64,000 bases of DNA from Turritopsis dohrnii. Taxonomy: Eukaryota > Cnidaria > Hydrozoa > Anthoathecata > Oceaniidae. Numbering within the stretch: the first letter of the stretch is position 1; each line of letters opens with the position of its first letter. The notes below the pieces were generated by a model. That model was not told the origin of the DNA. It was given only the letters and a program-made list of their open reading frames with translations, and did not search any database. Where the stretch lies: positions 310,001 through 374,000 of the forward strand of contig BQMF02000137.1 of assembly GCA_027922465.2 (NCBI GenBank), read 5' to 3'. A program made the position numbers and the translations under genes. Positions 45,601-56,400 of this stretch are shown piece after piece.

Positions 45601-48043
45601 AAAAAACCTCCCGCGATATACCCAACCCCCCTGGCACCTAACCTAAACCTTAACCCTAGCAGGTTGGGGGAGATGACCAACAAGTACCGTGTTCATTTCA
45701 TTCGTCCCTTTATTTATTACATAAGGATAGTGTTTCATTTCTCTGTTGAACTTCGAGAAATGAAATCAGTCAAAAATATTGCGGATGAACATTGTCATTA
45801 GTTCCAGTTTAAACAAATTCAGACACCATTAACTATTGTTTTCAAGACGTAATTCTAGACTATATCCCGATACCCAGTCGGATGATGAGGATTAAAGCCT
45901 GGATTATTACAAAAATGTATCCTGATAATGGCATTGGAATGAAATGTCGGACTAGTTTTTTGGATATCCTTAATTTTAAAGTCATTTTAAGCCGCGATAT
46001 TCTTATAAAGAGTACACTTCCTTTAATATAAAAGTCTCAGTAAAACTTCGTTGATGTTCATAATTTGTTTTTATTTTTCATTAAAATTACTCGTTATCAT
46101 TCTTTTTAAATGTTTTTTTCATAATTTATTTACTCCTAACCCCAAAATTGACCAAATTTGGTCTTATTTTTTTTCAACTTTTTGCGCTTGTTTGTTTTTC
46201 TTATTGAAAAAGTATGTTCTCGTGAAAGGGCTTGTATGAGCTTGAAGTCCCTTAATAAGTTAATTTAATAAAAGTTTTAGAGATTTAGTATCAATCCTAT
46301 AACTAATGAATACAGTAATTAGTTACACCTACTTGTATATGATCTCTTTGTCTCTTCTCAGTTGTGAGTCAATATCCTCTCCAGATTGAGTCAAATCCGT
46401 TAGACTAGAATATGCTGACAGTGTCGACGAACGGGGATCGATTTCCGACGGTGGAATGTTAAGGTTTGGTCCGTCGTTTAATGACGACAGAGAGTATGTC
46501 GATGCAAAATCACTTGCTACCTAAAAAAAAACATATCAAACATTGTTACGTTCAAAAATGCGTGAAACATTGTAATTTGAACTAAAATTTAACGAAAATG
46601 AAACAGAAACTCGGGAAATATAGTTTTTCCTTGGTTCCTATTGTGAAATGGACTCGATAATTTTAAGTATCAAGCGATGGGTTTTCTTACGCGACAGGTA
46701 ACAAAAATATCGTAAATAGATCGACAAGTGATGAACGTCAACCAATGGGCTATAGCGATGAGAGATACAACTTTGATCAATTCATTTAAATCTAAAATCA
46801 TTCACATGTTTACTTGATTGGAACAAATTTTAGTTTTGTCAGTATATTTGGTCAATGAGAAAACGTTTTGCGATTCACCTTTCAGAAATTTGAAATACGA
46901 TACGTTATGTTGGCAAGACCCTATTTTTGTGCAGTCAACTCGGTTTTTGTTGCGACCTTAGAACTAACAGGGGTTAATCATACAATGAGAAACACAATTC
47001 CTCGTGTAGTCATTTGATTCCTCAAAAATAAACAAACCAAAAAATTCGAGAAGACATGCTGTAAAGAAAACTGAGAAATGAAAACAAAAAGGAAATAAGG
47101 GATAAAACACAATATTTTTCAAACGCTTTAATACATTAGCTAGTTTTGAAAGATTTTTTGTATTTTAAGAAACAGATTTCGCTTTTTTTATATCCGAACG
47201 AACACTGAAATTGACCAGCATACGTTGAAGAAACATAAAGACTCTTCTAAAAAAAATATTAACTGTAAAGTTAAAAATAAAATCAGCAACAGGGGTAGTG
47301 TAATGATAGCGAAACATTTTTTCGTGAGATACCTTTAATGATAAACTTCATTTGTTGATATTGGAAATAAAAACACATCAGTTTCCTTTTGATACATTGT
47401 CAACATTTTTTGGAAAAAATCATAACAAATTCCAAAACCAGAGAAAGTTCTTGTTAAATCTCAAATTAAAGATGAAACTACAATGTTTTGCCAATCGGAT
47501 AAACAAATACACTAATTGAAATAACTTACAGTATGAATTTGTTTAGATTAGCAACTAGTAAATAAACAAGCTGTTGTTAAAATAAATAATAAAGAACTCC
47601 AACATCACTCCATGCTGAGTAAAGTGAGTTAGAGAAAACTGGCAAGATTAAAGCTGAGTGTTTTTGTGTGTATATATGTGTGTTTGATATCTGTCAGATG
47701 AATTTATCAAGTTTGTCGTCAGGAACATTTACAATTTCAAAATGTCAATTATTCTGTCTTAAGACATAATTTCTGTCGACAAGTACATCAACAAAACGTC
47801 TCATACAGTTATTTATGTCAAAAAACGACATTTATATAGAAATTAGATAAAAATATATCAAAACCCAATCATATTGTCGAATTTCAAATGAAACCCAAAA
47901 AAAAAAAAAGCTAAAGAAAAAAAAAAACCATGGAATACAAACATTAAAAATAAATAAAAGAACTTTTAACAAAATAAAAATTGAAAAGAAACAAAAGTAA
48001 GGAAAGGAAATATTACCCTTGCATCCATCATCACTCCAAACAT
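27083..48043 (-). CDS. Meis: Meis/homothorax-type TALE homeobox transcription factor (whole gene, nine coding exons)
   Basis: The gene model joins 48043-48017, 46520-46333, 44997-44850, 43842-43792, 39221-39057, 29892-29745, 28790-28630, 27938-27862 and 27647-27083 on the minus strand. All eight introns are GT-AG and the frame is kept throughout, giving 509 residues. Domains: Meis/Prep N-terminal domain in two blocks (about 65-92 and 112-166), which in this family binds PBC-class partners; an acidic Lys-rich linker (about 253-272); a TALE homeodomain (about 270-332) with the HPYP three-residue loop extension and WFINARRR recognition helix; and a Pro/Tyr/His/Ser-rich tail. The product is a nuclear DNA-binding cofactor of PBX and Hox proteins in patterning. 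The 51-, 77- and 3'-homeodomain exon boundaries match the layout familiar from animal Meis genes. The tail after the homeodomain ([14 protein letters not shown]) differs from the vertebrate one. The weakest part is exon 1. Non-coding 5' exons may lie further upstream. Confidence 0.9.
27862..27938 (-). CDS. Meis: Meis exon 8: 77-nt homeodomain exon
   Basis: Encodes [17 protein letters not shown] and LTILQVNNW, with the TALE HPYP loop and start of helix 3. Acceptor TTTTTTTTGTAG, donor TG|GTACGG. It is too short to appear as an open frame and was found from the motif. Confidence 0.95.
28133..28230 (-). mobile_element. Short CCAGTGGGCAAA-family element, copy D (Meis intron 7)
   Basis: Minus-orientation copy: CTAGTGCGCAAATTTGTTGA, then ATCACTGC, a middle with TTTCAATGAAAACATT, then TCATCGCAGTGACTTTT. 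It sits in the 691-bp intron between exons 7 and 8. Confidence 0.6.
28585..28622. repeat. 19-bp tandem duplication next to a Meis 5' splice site
   Basis: Two identical copies of GAATAAATGAAGATTGAAT, ending 7 bp from the exon 7 donor. Confidence 0.9.
28630..28790 (-). CDS. Meis: Meis exon 7: acidic linker and homeodomain helix 1
   Basis: Acceptor TTATTATCACTCCAG before 28790; donor ACG|GTATTC. It encodes an acidic segment ([10 protein letters not shown]), then [20 protein letters not shown] and HLT, the conserved start of the Meis homeodomain. The following intron starts directly with a 19-bp tandem duplication (28585-28622). Confidence 0.95.
29745..29892 (-). CDS. Meis: Meis exon 6: Ser/Asn-rich linker
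   Basis: 148 nt; acceptor CCTTTTTTAG, donor GAAG|GTAAAT. It encodes a Ser/Asn-rich, poorly conserved linker (begins [15 protein letters not shown], ends TQLDSVSE). It was placed by splice sites and by exact phase continuity with exons 5 and 7. Confidence 0.8.
32678..32775 (-). mobile_element. Short CCAGTGGGCAAA-family element, copy E (Meis intron 5)
   Basis: CAGTGGGCGATTTGTTGAAC, then CACTGTGAAGGAGCACATTT, then TATACACATTCATTCAATGA and a final TCTCAGTGACGATTTTG. Same orientation as copies D and F. Confidence 0.65.
33393..33811. mobile_element. TA-flanked element with AATAAGAACA repeats (Meis intron 5)
   Basis: Starts CACGCTTTTTTTTATA and ends TATAAAAAAAGCGTG (inverted), with TA on each side (33391-33392, 33812-33813). 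The interior holds about eight scattered AATAAGAAC motifs, all in the same orientation. Non-coding. TA duplication suggests mobilisation by a Tc1/mariner-class enzyme. Confidence 0.75.
35195..35245. repeat. Degenerate tandem repeat of TAGTTATATCT (Meis intron 5)
   Basis: Three to four imperfect copies of a TTAGTTATAT-type unit. Confidence 0.6.
38128..38243 (-). mobile_element. Short CCAGTGGGCAAA-family element, copy F (Meis intron 5)
   Basis: Starts CAGCCGGCACATTTGTTGAA, has a middle of TATAGAAATATACACACAGT and ends TTCATCGCAGTGGCTTTTTG and ATTTTGCCCACT. Both outer ends are recognisable. Confidence 0.65.
39057..39221 (-). CDS. Meis: Meis exon 5: second half of Meis/Prep domain block 2
   Basis: 165 nt, phase 0 at both ends; acceptor TTTTTCTGTAG, donor AAG|GTAGGA. 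It encodes [20 protein letters not shown], then [13 protein letters not shown] and an acidic stretch. The [18 protein letters not shown] string is diagnostic for Meis. Confidence 0.97.
42722..43330 (+). repeat. Five ~122-bp tandem units within copy 2
   Basis: Units begin AGATCATTTTGGGACGTCG or a close variant. Two more units than copy 1. Confidence 0.88.
43400..43468 (+). ncRNA. tRNA-like segment with Pol III A and B boxes (copy 2)
   Basis: A box TGGCATAACGG (43406-43416) and B box GGTTCGAGTCT (43449-43459), followed by TTTTT about 20 bases on. The B box here is closer to the GGTTCGANTCC consensus than in copy 1. It lies antisense to Meis. Confidence 0.5.
43792..43842 (-). CDS. Meis: Meis exon 4: 51-nt exon
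   Basis: Encodes [17 protein letters not shown], the conserved core helix of Meis/Prep block 2. Acceptor TTTTTCCAG, donor AAG|GTAATT, phase 0 at both ends. A 51-nt exon with this sequence is characteristic of Meis genes. Confidence 0.97.
44850..44997 (-). CDS. Meis: Meis exon 3: Meis/Prep domain block 1
   Basis: 148 nt; acceptor TTCGTCTTAG, donor CAA|GTAAAC. It encodes [19 protein letters not shown], a polar linker, and [11 protein letters not shown]. The HPLFPLL...FEKCE.AT string identifies the family. Confidence 0.97.
46333..46520 (-). CDS. Meis: Meis exon 2: N-terminal region
   Basis: 188 nt; acceptor GTTTTTTTTTAG, donor AA|GTAGGT. It encodes a Ser-rich N terminus and ends [10 protein letters not shown], with the split codon completing Asn before HPLFPLL. 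The RDK..IY-HPLFPLL junction agrees with the family. Confidence 0.9.
48017..48043 (-). CDS. Meis: Meis exon 1 (proposed start exon)
   Basis: ATG at 48043-48041 reads MFGVMMDAR, then a donor AGG|GTAATA that splices in phase 0 to exon 2. An in-frame TAA lies two codons upstream of the ATG, so this would be the first coding exon. It is too short to test by similarity; the start could also be the later MM pair, or a different upstream exon. Confidence 0.45.
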
Positions 48044-50354
48044 TCGAGTTTAGCAACTGATTACTGTAAACTCATTTCACGCTAATAATTATAATAAATG
48101 TTACTTTTTTTTTGCTATTATTATTTTTATTATTTTTTCTTGTGACATCAAAAATAAATTCCATGCATGTTGGCACCACTCAAAAAGTCTATTGTCCATA
48201 AATCACAGAATTAAATATTCTCTTTTTTTTTCATCACTGCAGACAATGAAAATCTGTTATGTTGTGTTGTAATCTTAGACGATGTTTTCTCAAGTTTAAA
48301 TTCCGTTTTTGTGTGCATAATCAATGTCAGTTCTTTTTAGGAAAGACTAGGTTGTTTTTTTCAAAAAAAAACTATGCATACGTGTTATGAAGGCATACCT
48401 ATAAAAAACATTTACAAAAATATCTTTTTTTTTATGTTCATTGGTATAAGTATTTCAATTTACAGTTAAGTACCAGCAAACTTTTCCACCTTCAACTTTT
48501 TATTTTTTCCCCGCGAAAATAGCAAAAATATTTTGTAGCCAATAAGTATAAAATCGCATTAAGTAGAATTTAACTTTCCAGACAGTCAATCAGTTCAAAT
48601 CCTCTTATATAAATTAGGTGCATATGAACGTCGACTGTTAAAAGCAATCGAAACCAATATTGTTTTATTTTACAAGGTGCTAACTTCGTGAAACACGCAA
48701 AAAGAAAAGAAACGAAATACGGACTAAGTAAATAAATAATAAGATTTTTACTTTTTCTCAGTTTTACTCAGTTCCTTCTACGTCACACGTTCTGATGTTT
48801 TCTATAATTTTTCAGAAAAATTGTGAAAGAGCTGTTTCGGAGTATTGTTTGTAAATGCCATTTCTCGTCAAAATCAAAAAGATCATATTTTAGGCCAACA
48901 TTTCTCGATAATTTTCTTTTTTGCGATAGCTTTTGATTTACTATCCATGATCATTTTCGACGAGGTTCTTAATCCTTAAGTAAGGAGGATTAAATTTTTG
49001 TAATATAACACGTGCGTTAAGTGGTATTTGTTCCTTACCATTTAATACGAAGAGTGTATACTTTCTGTGTTGATTTTTTTCAAGATATCGGTCACGTGGC
49101 AATTATCACGTGATGCAGAAAGGAATGACAGTCTAGTAGTCAATTTTGAATTCCAGATTGATGACGTCATAGTACTTGCGAAACCCTTACGCAAAATACC
49201 AAACAAAAAATGGGAGAGTTTCTTTCGGAAATATCTTAGAAATGCTACGAACACATTATTAGCGATACTCTTTAGCAACCTTCACTGTTTTTCGTGCTTT
49301 ACAAATAACACAGTTTGAATTTCCGATCATTTACTCAAATTTCAAGAGAATATATCTATAAGACGTGACTTTGATAACTTAATCTGCAATTTCTAAGCAT
49401 AATCGCAGTAACATTGAAGAAAAAATGTTTATGTGCCCGGAAGGTATGTTTTATATTGCAGCCTACGCGATCGAAAAACGATTCAAGCATGCGGTTTTCT
49501 TACGCTGATGACAAAACCTCTTTATGACTTCAGTTGCCGCAAAACATTCAAGTCAAGCTAATCATTATAGCCAACATTTTCCCAGCGTAATAGGAAGCGT
49601 CATTCAAGATTCGCCCACAAAAATGTACTTTTTATCCACAGGAATTCTTTACTTGTTTTTGATTTGCATACGAGTGGCTATATGTTTATCATCAAAATAG
49701 TTTTGAAATTCTTAAAAAAAAATTGATTTTTTTGTAATTCTTGAATTTCTCTCGAGTCTTGAGTGCAGGGAGAAAAAACGCATGTCACATCTTAAAAATG
49801 TAAACTATCTTAAAAATGCGAAACAATACAGCAACCAGCGGAAGTTTTCAAAGTATCAATGGAAGTCACGTGACCTCTTACTAACGTCCTTCCCTAATTC
49901 CTGTTTTTAAACATGGGTAAAAAAAACCCTAATAAATGTAGTCTGTTTTATCTTCCGACCTGCCATTTTTCCCCCAACCCCTATTTTCGGATTAAATGAT
50001 TTGATAGCACGATAACTGGAGAGAGACAAGACATCAAAACAACATCGTTAAGTAGTCTGGGTATGATTCATCCGGTGACTTTCAGTGAAGTTTCTTCTTG
50101 TTGTATACAAAAGTTTGTTTGTTCATGCAGCATTATCATTTTGAGCACAAAAATTAGCATATTTCAAGCATCATTCTGACACTTTATTTTAGCAAGCAAG
50201 GTTGAGACTCGAAATACCTGATTTCCTGGAAATTTCTGGAAATTTTTTTACGTTGTTAGTGTTAGTATGTCGTTTATCAGTAAGAATAAGCATTATACTA
50301 ATTGGTCAAGTAGAAAGATTACTGAGGCCAGTTCATTCAGTACTGATGCTCATA
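48044..50354. promoter_or_regulatory. Region upstream of Meis exon 1, with E-box/CRE motif cluster
   Basis: No gene recognised. At 49093-49098 and 49107-49112 are two CACGTG E-boxes 14 bp apart, followed by TGACGTCA at 49162-49169, roughly 1.05-1.13 kb upstream of the proposed Meis start. Another CACGTG lies near 49868. These match bHLH and CREB/ATF consensus sites; the function is inferred only from position. Confidence 0.3.
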
Positions 50355-50509
50355 CAGTCGAACCTCTATAATTCGAACATCCATAGTTCGAACTAGTTCG
50401 AAAGAATTTCATGGTCCTTTCCCCTTTATCATTTCTTTGTAAACGAACTTTCCATAATTCGAACTTTCCATAATTCGAACTTTCTTTTCTGTTGGCTGAG
50501 AGTTTACTG
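50355..50509. mobile_element. Small pogo/Tigger-like element
   Basis: Begins CAGTCGAACCTCTATAATTC and ends GAGAGTTTACTG (degenerate inverse), flanked by TA (50353-50354, 50510-50511). CAGTCGA..CTCTATAATTCGAA is the characteristic pogo/Tigger terminal sequence. The interior has four more CATAATTCGAACTTT-like repeats. 155 bp, no coding capacity. Confidence 0.7.
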
Positions 50510-52416
50510 TACAATCAGTAAATGGGAATTTGAACAGAAAGTTGTGTAGAACCAGGAAAAAAAGGATCCATATATTGATCTTGTGGGGTAAAAGATCCAT
50601 ATATTGATCGCGGTACGATCAGATGAACGCGGATGCTCGTTGAAACAGAAATACAAAGTTTCTATCATGGTTGTGAAAAAGTTTGTACATGGATTTTTTA
50701 TCAAAACACCAACAAGGAAACATATGACGACTAGCCTGTTTAAAATATCGTCAAATTCTCATTGTTCAATTCATTCGAGAGGGCGCTACATAGGGTGTCT
50801 CGCCTACGCCAGCCTATTCGCCAAAGAATTTTCTAAAGATACCAATGGCAATGACACGATTCGTGAATACACCTTAAAATCTAGACATGTTCACACTATC
50901 AAGAATAACATACCTCATGACGTCGACAACAAGAAAAAATACTCTGGCATATCATAAACATGATGTATCAAAATTTCGTCCTTAATCTACTTAGCAGATA
51001 TACTTTCTAGATAACTCCAACATCGCGATAGGATGAAATTAAACACAGAAACCATTCCATTGATATTACGCATAATTTTTAAAAATATAAAGTAATACTC
51101 ACGCATAAATTTGGTCAACAAAAAACAAATCCAATATAATTTTCCAAAAAAATAGAACTTAATCAAACCTATAATCACGAAAAGGCACAGGCAAATTTGT
51201 GTCCAAATTAATTGCATTTGCTTTAGACAAACTTTTCAAATTTCTGTTCTATCACAGTGATATACGCCAGAATTAATTTCATTGTTTATGATTATGTAGC
51301 GAAGCATGGCATTTCGTGCAACAGGTTCATGACGTTTTTGATAGTTCAGGTATTAATTAAAAATAGATTCAAAATCATGTAAAACTTATAAAAAGCTATT
51401 AAGAATTCCTTTTTTATCATATTTTGTGGACAAATTCATTTTTCGTTTTTAATTGATTTTTTTTTATATAATTTTTCATCATTTTCAAAGCTAGTTACGT
51501 GGAAAAAAGAAGAAGTAGAATAAAATAGTCCTGGTGTTAGATTTGAAATCATGCAGCGAGTGATTTACGAAAAAGTAATGCTGAACTGATAGATTGGTAT
51601 GTTCAAACCGACAGATGAATGGCTTGTGCAAGGTTACTCAACTGTGTGAAGATCAGGAGATCAAAACACAATTTCTCACAAACAAAAAAAGCATTACACT
51701 AGTTATCCAACGCCCAATTATACGCCCAAACCTATTTCACTTAGGGGTGGAGTTAATAGGTGTCTTAAAGTAGGAGGTGAACATAAGCATTTCTATTTGT
51801 CAGAAAATCATTTATTTTTTCTTCATGTATTATAGAACACTAAAAAGTCAGACAAATCAATTTTTTTCATCTTGTTTTCGCAAAATTTCGAAGGGAAAAA
51901 GTTAACATTAGACCAAAGTAATCTACTTAGATGCAACTTAATCCAAGACAGTTTCTTTTTCTTGTCTTTGTTCTATGTAATTACAAGTTTTAGCAGATCC
52001 TCTTATGCCAGCTGTGAGCTGATGAGAGTGTCGTTAGTGTTCATATGTAATTTCATTTAAACTTTGTCGCTTATACAGATAAGATACAGTCATAATAGGA
52101 CTTACATTTTCTGTTCGTCTGCAGTTTCAAAGAGATATCCAATTGTAAGAAAGATAAATTTAGAGATGAAAAACAGAACATGCGCCATACCTTTGACTCC
52201 CCCCATTAACGATGACACGAAATGTCTACAGCAATGCGACAGAAAAGAGAACTACCATATTAAAGAGAATTTAAGGCATACTTAACTTGTGATCAGCACT
52301 AGAAGATAACAAATCAACACTTCGTTATTTCTTTCTTGGTTAAACGAGTCATAGGCTTCGCTCATCCAAACGAATACAAGAGATTTTTAACTATGAACAT
52401 ACAGACATCCTATTAC
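50510..52416. other. Non-coding sequence
   Basis: No gene recognised. The 117-codon plus frame at 50604-50957 overlaps short minus frames, resembles no known family and is left uncalled. Confidence 0.3.
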
Positions 52417-52531
52417 CTAGTGGAATATCACAAAGTCACCGCAACAAAGAGAATTTTCATTGAAATAGTGTGTATACATCTATAGAAATGTACTCCTCCG
52501 CATCGGTTTTTCAGCAAATTTGCCCGATGGG
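52417..52531 (+). mobile_element. Short CCAGTGGGCAAA-family element, copy B
   Basis: CTAGTGGAATATCACAAAGT start, AAATAGTGTGTATACATCTA middle, CTCCGCATCGG near the right and AAATTTGCCCGATGGG end. Confidence 0.6.
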
Positions 52532-52838
52532 TAGATAGACACGATTTCACTGTAAACTTAAGAGCAGATTTCGCCACACTGTATGTTTTACACGGTGTTA
52601 TTTGGTTGGTTTAGAAGATATACTTGCTTTCCTATCGAGGATTCATCAGAAAGAATCTTTCACGATTCCTTTTATTTACGCATATACTTATCATCTGATA
52701 CTGTACAAAGTCAAAAGGGTTATAAATTTCAGACTTCAACATGCAAACAGATGTCATGGAGAACGACATCACGTGATCACTCCAACCCTGTGCACATCCT
52801 GTTTTTCCTTATCGATAGTCGACAAAATATTTTGAATA

Positions 52839-52861
52839 AATGTTGTTGTTGTTGTTGTTGC
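52839..52861. repeat. (TTG)n microsatellite
   Basis: About seven tandem TTG triplets. Confidence 0.9.
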
Positions 52862-53377
52862 ATTATTCAATTATGGATTTCACAGGATAGACAGTGTCAA
52901 TTTCTTGCAAGCAAGTTTTTTTCTCTCTGATAAAAACCGCACTTTTTTCTTGGTTAAAATTGGGATATTTCTACATGTAACTATGGACTAAACGATTTCA
53001 TTGGAAAATGACAATTGATGGTAAAGACTAGTTGAGAGCATAAGTTACACCCCAGTCTACAAGAAAACCATTAAACACTACATTGAAAGTGACTTGAAAT
53101 AAAATTGTCAAACCTCCATTACTATCCGTGTTTCAATCAAACATCAATAGAGAAACGGAACAGAGAGACGATCAGATAGGAGTGAGGAAAACTCATTGAC
53201 AATTTTATGATTCATTGCTCGTGATATTGCTGAGTCATCAAAATACCTTTTCCTTGCGATAAGAGTCATCGCTCAAAGGTACAGAAACGTTCTGACATTT
53301 CCTTTAGAAATTTGGGATTTGATTCGCATGTGATTTAGAAAACATTAGAGGAAAATTGATTTTTAAAACTGTAGAAT

Positions 53378-53445
53378 TAAAGGAGCTGCGAAATGACGAC
53401 CACATGACTTTTGCTTACGTTTACATCGTGTCGTAGCTCCTTTTA
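53378..53445. repeat. Short inverted repeat, possible miniature element
   Basis: TAAAGGAGCTGCGA is mirrored by TCGTAGCTCCTTTTA with about 40 bp between. Small enough to be a relic of a miniature element; no clear target duplication. Confidence 0.45.
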
Positions 53446-56400
53446 AGCACATTCGATCTACAAGAGCGTGGATCTCAATGCAATTATTTCAGGATGCCCC
53501 TGTTAATTGCTGATATAACGAGAGTCTCTTAACCAAAAGACACAATGAAAAAAAGAAAAAATGTCAGCGATAGCAATCGATAAAAATCGATAATGATCGA
53601 AGGGAAGAGATAAGATGTACATGATTAAAGGAGAAAGGAAACAAATTAAATAAGTCAAAGTTCTCGAGACAGGAAATGATGCGTCAAGTTATTCCTTACG
53701 TAAAGTGCGTAGTAAGTTCAACGGTTCATGACATATTAGTAATTACTCAGACATTTCTTGGATTTCCCATTAATTTTGTAATTAATTACTATGATTGTGA
53801 CTTACACACATCTTTGCCTACCCAAAAAAATGTTTTTCATCAAACGTTCAGTGATGAAATATAAAGTCATTTTAACAACTTCTTAACGACTCAACACCCG
53901 AAGAAAATGAAGTTGTCTGGCGAATATTCTATAGTTAGTGACGGATTATTTTCTATATTTACGTGTCAATTATTTTCAACACACGCCAATCACATTTTGT
54001 GTGTTCGATTTCATTACGAACCGTGCAGCGTTTAAAGATGGTAGCGACAATAGTGGAGACATCTTTTTTGTTTCTTTTTCCCATTTTCATTTGTTGCTTA
54101 TTTTGATTAAATAGAACTTGGAACACGTAATAATTAATTGTTTGAAATAGCCAGTGGTATTAATTGACTTAAACCATAAACAAACAATTTCTTTAATAAT
54201 TGTGATAGATAAAGGATTCGAAGTTATGGATTAAGATATGCGTCCAATATCTAAACGACCCTATTCAGGAAGAAAAAAACATCAAAAAAGATTTTAGTTA
54301 GTACATTGGAAATAACTATTCGTGATTTCGGTATCTCTACAGTTAGTTGAGCTCTTCCGGGTCGTTTAAGTGATGAAGGCACATTTTTTTATGTTCTCGT
54401 AAACAACTGATTACTGTAGATATCATTTATAGATGAAAAGATGCTGAAACACGTACGTTTTTAAGCATTATCATAACCAGACAAATTTAAATATCTTTTT
54501 CTGATATCACAGTAACTAAGGTTGTTTTTGTTACACGGGTCTGAGGCTGATAATATACTGACACGATAACAACATTGATAACAGAATGCTGACGACGAAA
54601 TGATAACAAAAAAAAAAAAAAATAGGGCGCCTTGAAACTGTGATTCATCTTCAGGCTTGGTCAAATGAAAAATAAAAACATTGATTTACTTGATCGTCTT
54701 AATGTAGTTATTTGGTATTAGTAAACGACCCCTTTCTATGGTATATGTGAGTAGGTAAAAACACTTCAAAATCCCGACAAGAACTCCTTATTATCAAATG
54801 CATATTCATAGATAAAATGGAAAGAATTATCTACCCATTCATTCTGTTGTTTGCTGTTTTATTTTGTTGTGTTTTTATCAGATTCTGTTTAGTGTGTTTT
54901 AAATTAGTCTATTTCCTGTGATGTACAGAAAAAACGTGGGTGCTACATGAGGATAGTCTTTGAACCAAAAACAAACGGCAAAATCATCAAAACCTTCTGG
55001 CGATCAGTGTACGTATACAAATAACAGATTGAGATTAATTATCTACTTCCCGGAATGATGCCAAAAGCAGGACGAGGCGCCAAAAACTTATCTTTGAATA
55101 ACCTAGGATGATGTTGATGGAAGGGAAGTGCAATGTTTTATTTTCATTTGCAGGCTTTGCCATTTCTCTTATTCCTTCGAAGAGATGACCAAAAGTCAAT
55201 TTTCTTTCTATTTCTCTATATATAGCATTTGTGAATTCCAACATACATAACAGACTTTCTTGATCACAAACAATAAAAAGTTAGAAAGAGTAACAAATAA
55301 TAATAATAATAACAAACAAGTTATATTCTTGAGTTGAAATTGCCATCAACAACAAAATCAAAATGAAACGCAGATCAAAGACGCACATTCAAGAACTCAA
55401 GCTGAAAGTATTCACAGTACTGTCCTTACCATTTTGCAAAATGGATTTTCAATGTAGCCACTCTGTCAACAATCAATCAAATCGCGAATGACATAATTAA
55501 AAAATTCGTCTATTGATATACGAGTTAAGTTCACTAATTGATGCGAATGTAGTTCTCCAATTTAAAATACAGATAATTCGAAATTTATCTCAGACAATGG
55601 TTCTTCCCTAAACAATTCATATAACCACGTGACCATCGAACTATATTATTTTCGTCACGTGATTTTCGATAATTAGATGAATCTTCTTCCTGATTGGTTT
55701 ACTTAATAGTGAGTTATTTCCAAATTAAACAACTTAAAGACGCATTACAGAAATAGAACATGAAAATGGCGCATAAAAATAAGTATCTAACACAGTAAAG
55801 CACTGAAGTATTTGAAATCAGAAGGGATTTTAATTTTTAAATATCATTCAATAAGGTTGTATTATGGGATATCAGTTACCATTTCTTTATTACCGATCAG
55901 ATGCAATCACCTGCAAATGCCCTGGAGTTACTGGTTATCGTTGATCACAACATTTAAATGTAAACATCAGATGCGCAAGCGCGGAATTAAAACTAAAATA
56001 ACGAAGGAGATTGAAAAGAAATGTGATATTTTTACATTTCAACTTTGACAAACAATATTTACGTAGACTTGCGTACAAATGTGTTTACATTATTATCGAT
56101 GATTTCATGTAGGCTATGTCATATAAAAACCGGTATGAGAAAAACAGTAGACGTGTATTTTTATTAAATATTGTGTGTCCTTAGTTTCATTGTAAAATTG
56201 TTTTTCCTTCAATATTAAAATCCTACTTCAATATTTAAGAACATGGGAAGAATATTAGAAGCATTACAAGTTTCATTGCAATGTTGTTTTTTTAAAAAAA
56301 AAGGTTTTAACATTTTCGTTTGCTAGTGTAACCACCAACCATTTCATTATATATATTATATGTATTTTTGAACAAAAATAATCCTTTGGTTGTTTTTAAA

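Noticed and set aside
45625..45665. Telomere-like CCTAACCTAAACCTTAACCC string
   Set aside because: Only three or four imperfect units; too short and degenerate to call an interstitial telomere.
50604..50957. 117-codon plus-strand open frame as a gene
   Set aside because: No recognisable domain and no splice context. It is longer than most chance frames here, but nothing supports it.
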